A stretch of 9,963 bases of DNA, taken from NCBI GenBank assembly GCA_027009095.1, contig JALVDG010000257.1, forward strand, positions 1 through 9,963, read 5' to 3'. This stretch comes from Thiotrichaceae bacterium. GTDB lineage: Bacteria; Pseudomonadota; Gammaproteobacteria; Thiotrichales; Thiotrichaceae. Under the pieces are notes generated by a model. That model worked only from the letters and a program-made list of their open reading frames with translations, did no database searches and had not been told where the DNA came from. Positions 6,494-9,963 of the stretch are shown here, one piece after another. Position 1 is the stretch's first letter. Each line of letters opens with the position of its first letter. The translations under genes were made by a program, and so were the position numbers.

Positions 6494-6529
6494 ACAAAAA
6501 AGCCAGCACTGTGGCTGGCTTTAAAGTAT
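6494..6529 (-). terminator. Intrinsic terminator after dsrP, right copy of 36-bp direct repeat
   Basis: The perfect 9-bp stem AAAGCCAGC/GCTGGCTTT with a 6-base loop and downstream T run begins 16 bases after the dsrP stop codon on the minus strand. It would end the transcript of the upstream dsr genes before the inserted cassette. It is identical over all 36 bases to 4187-4222. Confidence 0.88.
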
Positions 6530-6545
6530 TTATTATAAAGTTTAA

Positions 6546-7760
6546 CTAACTTTTATGATGTGGATCAGCCACGCTATCTGCTAAAGAGTCAGGTAGTAAA
6601 CGTAATACTTTTACCGCCAAGACAATAACTAATAGGGCAACACCAACACCGCCAATTCCTAGCATAAACTCATAAATTGAAGGTGAGTATGAGTTAACAA
6701 TACCATCGAAGAAAGTACTTGTTACCTCTGCATTAGGGAATAGAACTAATGGATAAGATTGTCCACCAATTAGTACCACATAAATCAAGCTAGCTCCACC
6801 AAGAATCGCTAGTATTGCAGCTGCTCCTAATGCCTTACGGTTATTTCTTAGTTTCTTGCACCAGATTAAGAACAAAGGAACTAACGTACCAAGCAGTATT
6901 TGCCCAAGCCAGAATATAGCAGTTACAATTCCACCATCACGAAGTATAAAGGCTTCTATGCCGTGATGCTCTGTTGCATATAAGTTTGTTAAGTGACGTA
7001 TCACTTCGAAAAACAACACTGCTGCAATAAAAATGGCTAAGGTATAACGCAAACGATTGAGTACCGCATCACCTAAATCACGACCTGTCCATTTATACGC
7101 TGCCATCAAGACTAAACTATAAATAGCCGTACCAAGTACATAGGACAGTGTAATAAAGAGAGGAGCCATAATTGCTGCATCATAATATTGACGTGCAACG
7201 AGGAAACCTAAAATAGAGCCTGTCCCTGCTGTTAAGATAACACGCCACAAAAAAGCAAGATAACCCGCTGGCTTATACAAACTTTTAGCCAGCTTACTAC
7301 GATCCATCATTGTCCAAAGATAGAATCCCATGATCGCAAGAAATCCATTGTAAAGCAGGATATTCCACGTAAAGATAGACTTAAAATTAAAGGTTGTCAT
7401 AGCAACAATTAAACGATCAGGATGACCTAGATCTAAGACCAGTACCATCAAACCGCCTAACAATAATGAAATAGCAGTAATAACAGATAGACGACCTAGA
7501 GGCTGATAGATTTTCTTACCAAAAACTGTACCCACAGAGCCTATATTAGCAGCACCTGAGGCTGCCACGATCATAAAGATGGCGAACACATGCGGTAAAC
7601 CCCAAACAATTTGATTATTCATACCCGTGACATGATGTCCAGAGTGCTCCATAAACAGGAAGGATAAAAATCCTACTGCCGCCATACCACCTGTTATTGC
7701 TAATAGCGTTAAAAAACCTTTACCACTACCTGCTTCGCTAAATGTGATTCTCTTATTCAT
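6546..7760 (-). CDS. dsrP: DsrP, NrfD/PsrC-like membrane subunit of DsrMKJOP
   Basis: A 404-residue polytopic membrane protein of the NrfD/PsrC family. I count ten hydrophobic helices at about 16-37, 51-71, 88-110, 130-150, 166-190, 198-222, 236-256, 277-300, 310-331 and 362-388, which fits DsrP/HybB-type members. Conserved polar sites include HGH-like residues in the first loop (EHSGHH, 38-43), DLGHPDR (110-116) and R255/H256 in FEVIRH. In the DsrMKJOP complex DsrP is thought to exchange electrons with the quinone pool and connect to periplasmic DsrO and DsrJ. No cofactor-binding cysteine motif is present. The start lies three bases after the dsrO stop codon, so dsrJ, dsrO and dsrP are one translational block. 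A terminator follows immediately, where the A. vinosum operon continues into dsrN. Confidence 0.94.
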   Translation of the reverse strand: MNKRITFSEAGSGKGFLTLLAITGGMAAVGFLSFLFMEHSGHHVTGMNNQIVWGLPHVFAIFMIVAASGAANIGSVGTVFGKKIYQPLGRLSVITAISLLLGGLMVLVLDLGHPDRLIVAMTTFNFKSIFTWNILLYNGFLAIMGFYLWTMMDRSKLAKSLYKPAGYLAFLWRVILTAGTGSILGFLVARQYYDAAIMAPLFITLSYVLGTAIYSLVLMAAYKWTGRDLGDAVLNRLRYTLAIFIAAVLFFEVIRHLTNLYATEHHGIEAFILRDGGIVTAIFWLGQILLGTLVPLFLIWCKKLRNNRKALGAAAILAILGGASLIYVVLIGGQSYPLVLFPNAEVTSTFFDGIVNSYSPSIYEFMLGIGGVGVALLVIVLAVKVLRLLPDSLADSVADPHHKS

Positions 7761-7763
7761 AGC

Positions 7764-8525
7764 TTAGATACCCCAGTAACGAACGCCAGTATTCAGACCT
7801 AAATCGGCACGAATTTGCGTACCACCGTATTCTTTTAATGCCTTGCTGATATCACTTTCTGGATCATTTAGATCACCAAATAACATTGCTTGCGGTGCAG
7901 CATCAACACAGGCAGGATTTTTACCTGCATCAACACGATTAACACACATATTACAAGATTCAACCGTTCCCTTTCCTCTGGGAGTATCAGGGCGTTGATC
8001 AATCAACGTCTCATGTATAAAACTACGTGCTTTATATGGACATGCCATCATGCAGTAACGACAACCAATACAGATATGCTTGTCAACCAACACTATACCG
8101 TCAGCACGTTTAAATGATGCTCCCGTTGGACAAACATCAGCACATGGTGCTGTATCACAATGCTGGCACATAACAGGTAAAACGGTTTCGTTTTTTGTCA
8201 GCTTTTCGGTTACCTTAACCTTGCGTATCCATTGAGCATCTTGTTCATTGCTAGAGAGCTTTTCATCTCCCCAACCATGTTCTTTCTTACAGGCAGCAAT
8301 ACAGGCATCACCGCCATCTGTCAGCTTATTGGTATCAATGAGCATCCCCCAACGTTTTTTGTCCGTGACAGCCTCTGCTGGATCTTTTGCTTGAACTTGT
8401 CTTAACACAACGCCAGGGGCTACCGTTACTACAGTAGCAAGACCTGCGACACCAGCCATGAACTTACGGCGGTAAGAGTTAATGTTGCCATTAACTCCGT
8501 CGTTTTGATTCATCTTATTACTCAT
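7764..8525 (-). CDS. dsrO: DsrO, Tat-exported periplasmic iron-sulfur subunit of DsrMKJOP
   Basis: A 253-residue ferredoxin-like electron carrier. Seen: a Tat signal with R19-R20 in SYRRKFMAG and a hydrophobic stretch to about 41, then four cysteine groups: C75/C79; C120, C123, C128, C132 (ending DVCPTGA); C152, C155, C158, C162 (ending MACPY); C191, C194, C206. The first group lacks two of the four cysteines of the usual DmsB/HybA-type motif, and the last has A210 where the final cysteine normally sits (CVDAAP). With standard cross-pairing of groups one and four, one [4Fe-4S] site is lost completely and three complete sites remain. DsrO is thought to pass electrons between DsrJ and DsrP on the periplasmic side. 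The ATG overlaps the dsrJ stop codon (ATGA), indicating coupled translation. The start was chosen because it includes the whole Tat signal. Confidence 0.94.
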   Translation of the reverse strand: MSNKMNQNDGVNGNINSYRRKFMAGVAGLATVVTVAPGVVLRQVQAKDPAEAVTDKKRWGMLIDTNKLTDGGDACIAACKKEHGWGDEKLSSNEQDAQWIRKVKVTEKLTKNETVLPVMCQHCDTAPCADVCPTGASFKRADGIVLVDKHICIGCRYCMMACPYKARSFIHETLIDQRPDTPRGKGTVESCNMCVNRVDAGKNPACVDAAPQAMLFGDLNDPESDISKALKEYGGTQIRADLGLNTGVRYWGI

Positions 8526-8992
8526 TTCGCCACTGCCTCCGTAGAAGTATTCTCGGTAGCTATTTTCAAATTATTATTCAATAAAATATTGCTAGCTGCT
8601 GCCGTTGCTGGCTTATCAGGATGATCCGCATGGCATTGAAAACAATCGATTTTCACACTAACGTATGCATGACATGTTGCACAAAAATGCTCAGGATCTG
8701 TATGACGCACTACTTTACTTTCGGTCGGTGCGGGAACATGGCAGTCAATACATGCTTTTAAACTATATTTAGGTGTTCTTACACCTTCATGCATTGTCTG
8801 ATCACGCTTATGCATAAGACGATCCATGTGATTTTTACGCATGTCTGCTACATGAGCGTCACGCTGTTGATCAGTATCGAAACTTTTAACAGCTTTCGCT
8901 ATTTCAAGCGGCTTACTATCACAACCTGAAACCCCCAACAGAGAAACAAGTATCGCCATCAAAGACGCTACCGATAAGAATTTGCTAAACAT
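8522..8992 (-). CDS. dsrJ: DsrJ, triheme cytochrome c of DsrMKJOP
   Basis: A 156-residue exported cytochrome with three CxxCH heme sites: CIDCH (81-85), CATCH (104-108) and CFQCH (117-121). The N-terminus MFSKFLSVASLMAILVSLLG followed by VSGC is a signal or anchor, and VSGC (C24) fits a lipobox. C24 is also the only cysteine outside the heme motifs. A. vinosum DsrJ has an essential distal cysteine heme ligand, so the role of C24 is of interest. After the hemes the tail is low-complexity and N/A/T-rich. I chose ATG 8992, with TAGG about seven bases upstream. The frame also opens at ATG 9037, preceded by AGGAG, but that site is buried in the hairpin at 9013-9058 and would add an unusual second hydrophobic stretch. 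In the complex DsrJ is periplasmic and may handle sulfur substrate or electrons. Confidence 0.9.
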   Translation of the reverse strand: MFSKFLSVASLMAILVSLLGVSGCDSKPLEIAKAVKSFDTDQQRDAHVADMRKNHMDRLMHKRDQTMHEGVRTPKYSLKACIDCHVPAPTESKVVRHTDPEHFCATCHAYVSVKIDCFQCHADHPDKPATAAASNILLNNNLKIATENTSTEAVAK

Positions 8993-9012
8993 AGAGTTAC
9001 CTACAATGAAGA

Positions 9013-9058
9013 AGGCGGATAAGAGGTGAGCTATCATACACTCAGCTCCTACCCGCCT
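9013..9058 (-). other. Strong intercistronic RNA hairpin between dsrL and dsrJ
   Basis: In the minus-strand transcript the 18 bases 9058-9041 pair with 9030-9013: fifteen Watson-Crick pairs, two G-U pairs and one C-C mismatch around a 10-base loop. The two wobble positions pair only on the minus strand, which argues that the RNA form matters. No U tract follows, so it is not a standard terminator. It may act as a pause site, processing site or mRNA-stability element. It hides the AGGAG/ATG pair at about 9037, which supports the downstream dsrJ start. Confidence 0.7.
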
Positions 9059-9140
9059 CTTAGTGTTAAGATTTTAATAACATCAATTTACGGAGACATT
9101 ATTAAGCTCTTAGCCCTTATTAACCTTTTTATTTGCTCGA

Positions 9141-9963
9141 TTATCCACCAAGACCCATTTCGATGTAGCCTGTAGGACAAACATCTGCACAAATATGACA
9201 ACCAACACAACGATCATAATGAGTATCAACATAACGACCGACAGGCGCATCTTCTCTGCTTACGCGGTATACCGCATCTTGAGGACAGAAAATAACGCAG
9301 TTATCACATTCGAAACACATGCCACAACTCATGCAACGCTCTGCTTCTTCTTTTGCTTGAGTTTCATCAAGACCTTTCATGCGCTCATGGAAGTGCCCTA
9401 ACACTTCAGCATCTGAGGGAACATCCTCTACACGTAATATACGTGGCGTTGCTTCAAAGTGACCAAGGAATAGGTCGCTTGACTTAATAATTTCATGCTC
9501 AGAGCGATCATCAAAATTATGTATTGCAAAATTCAATGAGTCAGTACCACGTAAATCATCCGTTTTAGCTTCATCAAAAGGAACAGGTGCTTTATTAAAT
9601 TCTGCTAGTTCCTCAAGCATATCGAAGTGATGTTTATCAACCTTTGGACGACGCTGTTGCTTTTCGTTATTAAGATATTTATCAATACTTTCTGCCGCGA
9701 TTGAGGCTTGACCGATAGCAGTCGTCAATAAGTGAGGACGAACGATATCACCCGCAGCAAAGTGTCCTGGCTTGTTAGGTACCTGATAGAAGGCATCAGC
9801 ATCAAACAAGTTCTTTTCTGTGTTGCCGTACTCTTCAACACCTTCTAAGTCACCAAACTGACCGATTGCAGCAACAATGAGGTCTGCTGGAATAATCACT
9901 TCTTCAGCACCTTCTTTAGCTTTCGGTATATTTCCGTCCATTTCACAGGCAACTACTTTAAGC
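9141..9963 (-). CDS. dsrL: DsrL, iron-sulfur flavoprotein NAD(P)H oxidoreductase, N-terminus outside window
   Basis: The C-terminal 273 residues of a protein of the GltD/NADH:acceptor oxidoreductase type; the start lies beyond base 9963. Seen: the end of a pyridine-nucleotide/flavin domain, with LIVAAIGQ and the FAD-binding segment HFAAGDIVRPHLLTTAIGQA, then a linker, then a C-terminal ferredoxin domain with CMSCGMCFECDNCVIFCP (six cysteines, including a CxxCxxCxxxCP set) and CVGCHICADVCPTG (a second CxxCxxCxxxCP set), giving two [4Fe-4S] sites. It ends MGLGG. In A. vinosum DsrL is a cytoplasmic, essential partner of reverse sulfite reductase, oxidising or reducing NAD(P)H; full-length relatives have about 650 residues. 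It is normally followed by dsrJ, as here, but with a leader of about 150 bases and a hairpin between them. Family and operon position agree. Confidence 0.93.
   Translation of the reverse strand, partial: LKVVACEMDGNIPKAKEGAEEVIIPADLIVAAIGQFGDLEGVEEYGNTEKNLFDADAFYQVPNKPGHFAAGDIVRPHLLTTAIGQASIAAESIDKYLNNEKQQRRPKVDKHHFDMLEELAEFNKAPVPFDEAKTDDLRGTDSLNFAIHNFDDRSEHEIIKSSDLFLGHFEATPRILRVEDVPSDAEVLGHFHERMKGLDETQAKEEAERCMSCGMCFECDNCVIFCPQDAVYRVSREDAPVGRYVDTHYDRCVGCHICADVCPTGYIEMGLGG

Larger units (their letters stand above)
4187..6529. mobile_element. Foreign cassette inserted in dsr operon, bounded by 36-bp direct repeats
   Basis: Identical 36-bp repeats at 4187-4222 and 6494-6529 (period 2307 bases) enclose DNA unrelated to sulfur oxidation: an IS remnant, an Mrr-ParA fusion gene and a coiled-coil gene. 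dsrP and dsrN, adjacent in the A. vinosum operon, lie on either side. The cassette is visibly more A+T-rich: a sampled line at 4561-4620 has 15 G/C of 60, against 25 of 60 at 8161-8220 in dsrO. No integrase, transposase in working order or plasmid gene is present, so the repeats may mark homologous recombination between terminators or capture by an element supplied in trans. It could also be that this terminator sequence is simply repeated often in the genome. The insertion relative to the canonical operon is well supported; the mechanism is not. Confidence 0.6.

Noticed and set aside
4187..6529. Integron or CRISPR-like origin of the repeats
   Set aside because: Only two copies exist, 2307 bases apart, and each is a standard terminator hairpin; there is no attC-like structure, spacer series or integrase.
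8993..9037. Upstream ATG of dsrJ with AGGAG
   Set aside because: The site is locked in the 9013-9058 hairpin and adds a second hydrophobic stretch before a normal signal sequence. Not excluded, but less likely.

Overview
The window comes from an A+T-rich sulfur-oxidising bacterium, most likely a gammaproteobacterium. All convincing genes lie on the minus strand, so transcription runs from high to low coordinates. The core is the 3' half of a reverse-type dissimilatory sulfite reductase (dsr) operon in the order known from Allochromatium vinosum: dsrL (cut by the right edge), dsrJ, dsrO, dsrP, then dsrN and dsrR. No genus can be named from this sequence alone.

Right part (6546-9963): DsrL is the cytoplasmic iron-sulfur flavoprotein oxidoreductase. 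DsrJ (triheme cytochrome c), DsrO (Tat-exported iron-sulfur protein) and DsrP (NrfD-like membrane protein) form the periplasmic and membrane half of the DsrMKJOP electron-transfer complex. dsrJ, dsrO and dsrP are packed with a 4-base overlap and a 3-base gap. dsrL is set apart from dsrJ by a leader with a strong 18-bp hairpin.

Middle part (4187-6529): the dsrP-dsrN junction is interrupted by about 2.3 kb of foreign-looking, more A+T-rich DNA bounded by two identical 36-bp direct repeats. Each repeat is an intrinsic terminator acting on the minus strand. Between them are a 361-bp IS remnant (terminal inverted repeats, probable 6-bp target duplication, the first ~45 residues of an IS5/IS1182-like transposase) and a two-gene operon. 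The first gene encodes an Mrr-type PD-(D/E)XK nuclease domain fused to a ParA/MinD-type ATPase; the second encodes a small coiled-coil protein. This pair is the best candidate for an undescribed system, plausibly defence or DNA maintenance, although no function is demonstrated.

Left part (1-4128): dsrN (CobB-type amidase, proposed to act on siroheme) and dsrR (A-type-carrier-like protein without the usual cysteines) finish the dsr set. Next comes a NarX-like sensor kinase translationally coupled to a NarL-like response regulator, cut by the left edge. The neighbourhood therefore joins sulfur oxidation to a putative nitrate/nitrite or redox-sensing two-component system. The duplicated terminators suggest that dsrN-dsrR are now transcribed apart from the rest of the operon.
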